From contig OU744721.1 of NCBI GenBank assembly GCA_916613615.1, positions 72,917,060 to 72,981,059 on the forward strand: DNA of 64,000 nt, given 5' to 3'. Below, one piece after another: positions 62,520 to 64,000 of the stretch (the stretch's first letter is position 1; each line of letters begins with the position of its first letter). The notes under the pieces were generated by a model. The model saw only the letters and a list, made by a program, of their open reading frames with translations. It did no database searches and was not told the origin of the DNA. The position numbers were made by a program, and so were the translations under genes. The stretch is from Steromphala cineraria. Its lineage: Eukaryota > Mollusca > Gastropoda > Trochida > Trochidae.

Positions 62520-64000
62520 CCAAAGCTGAAACAATTTATTGTGACCTTAGAAGGGAAGCGTAGATAACAAAAAACTGACAAGCGACATGAATTGATTTCA
62601 AATAAAGGATTATTATAATACCCTAGGATATATCAGGTTACCTCATGTGTTTATATTTTGTTTTGCTTGCCCCTCTAGTATGCTCAGCCAGGTCGGTGTG
62701 ACATGGAATGAAGTGTTATTCCATTCGGAAAACAGAGGAAGTCAATCAAGATAAACATTTTTCTTGAAAGAAACTTAGAGATGCATTAAAGAAGGGTGAT
62801 AATGTGCAGATAAGTCACTTCGTCTAGTGTACTGGTCTGTTGAGAATTTTGTCAAAGTGGAGGCTGTCAGAACTTATTTAGAAACAATGAAATTAGAGTT
62901 AGGCTCATTACCAATTCATAATTCACCTCACACATATATTTACCATTCTGTACATTGCGTGGTTGAATTGGTTGTTTGCTGATTGCAACTTTATCAACAT
63001 TTATCAACATTTGTCATGTTACCGAGTTTAACAATGTGAACAATGTTTTTTGACATTGGTATGGATGAACTGAAGTTATTTACAGTTTGTGCTTTAAAAA
63101 CTTTCGAATCGAAAAAGTATACAGATGGAAAGGAATTCACCCTAAAGGTGCCCAGAAATATAATAACAACAGAATAACTGAACACGAAGTCAGACATTCT
63201 AAGCTCAAGTGCCACAATAAAAATCCTTCAAAAATTACTTTCACTAAACCATTTGCCCTTTGTCTTCATTGTCTTGATTTTAGCAAAATAATAGATGTCC
63301 AAGAAATACTCTGCAGACTGCATAACTCTGGTTAGACTTATATGCCAAAGTAATCCAAAGGAAGAAAGCCATGTTCGTGTTTTACCATTTATAACCTGAT
63401 TTATAACACCACGGTCTTACCAACAAAATGTTATTAAATAATTCTGTGTCAGTAACAAGAGGTTATGAAAGCCATAAAGAGATATGCGTGAAATGACAAG
63501 CACATTTTTCATGTCTTGGTAGTCCAATAGTCATAAGGGTGGCTTTTAAACATATACAAAAAATCCAGGATAGAGGACAATGGTACTAAAAGTGTACAGA
63601 GATGTCAGATAGTTACACCCTCCTGCAGAGACAGATTACATAATAGGAGAAGATAACAACATGTAGGACATGCGATGTGATATTTTATGGTATTGTTGAA
63701 TAAATATACCACTGAAAACATTTAATTGTAAAGCTTCTTTGCAAAAACCATGAAGATAAAATAGGTTTTGTATTTATAAAATAGGAATCATGAATTGTTT
63801 TAAAACATTTGTAGGAACAACTGATAAATGATATGCCTTTTTTATTTAAAGGTTGATATAATCGGGCACATGGAACAATAAAAAGCATGACTTCAATGTA
63901 TTATATTGATATTTCATCCTCGTGAATATCTAGTGCTTCCGCCAATCACATTCCAAAATGTACCAGTGTTTTACTTTACGTAGTCATGCCTTGGTAATTG
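62520..64000. other. Intergenic end of window, nothing firmly supported
   Basis: A 38-codon frame at about 63061-63174 (MDELKLFTVCALKTF...) looks non-random but is too short to call. Otherwise AT-rich with short frames only. Confidence 0.45.

Noticed and set aside
1..64000. CRISPR arrays, operons, bacterial features
   Set aside because: No regularly spaced short repeats; gene structure and mobile elements are eukaryotic.

Overview
This is animal nuclear DNA. It is AT-rich, its genes have spliced exons with GT/AG borders and long introns, and it holds many degraded transposable elements. The one securely identified host gene is a nicotinic acetylcholine receptor subunit whose pore sequence resembles the anion-selective-type subunits known from molluscs. 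A lophotrochozoan, probably a mollusc, is therefore the best guess; the species cannot be read from the window.

Region 1 (1-25 kb) holds the 3' part of the receptor gene on the + strand. Five exons (1905-2014, 15772-16226, 19796-19882, 22574-22692, 23807-24274) join in phase and encode the ligand-binding core, M1 to M4 and the stop codon. The signal peptide, first beta strands and loop D are not found and should lie upstream of base 1. The subunit has the vicinal Cys pair of an alpha-type subunit and a Pro-Ala-Lys sequence before M2 where cation channels have Gly-Glu-Lys, which predicts chloride conductance. Its introns carry a Penelope-like element end (about 5.7-6.2 kb), a foldback MITE with 8-bp target duplications (19.48-19.67 kb), a second Penelope-like end (21.0 kb), an antisense LINE relic (21.0-21.5 kb), and GC-richer non-coding islands that may be regulatory (12.25-12.66 and 13.48-13.70 kb).

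Region 2 (25-46 kb) has no gene I can name. It is built of nested duplications: an old duplication of several kb (about 31-37 kb against 38-43 kb), and a younger mosaic in which three separate segments (39.2, 40.5 and 43.1 kb) recur joined end to end at 43.87-45.68 kb. A 5'-truncated, frameshifted LINE lies antisense at 32.8-34.97 kb.

Region 3 (46-64 kb) contains diverged repeat units with minus-strand coding potential (49-53 kb and 61 kb) that look like fragments of an unidentified duplicated gene family. It also holds two Tc1/mariner-type relics with intact terminal repeats (52.98-54.12 and 58.85-60.05 kb), a short relative of the first (51.14-51.68 kb), a tandem pair of TTAA-flanked MITEs (55.19-55.85 kb), and a tRNA-Asp-like SINE (62.28-62.52 kb).

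No rRNA gene, CRISPR array or functional tRNA gene was seen. All identifications come from reading the sequence; no database search was run.
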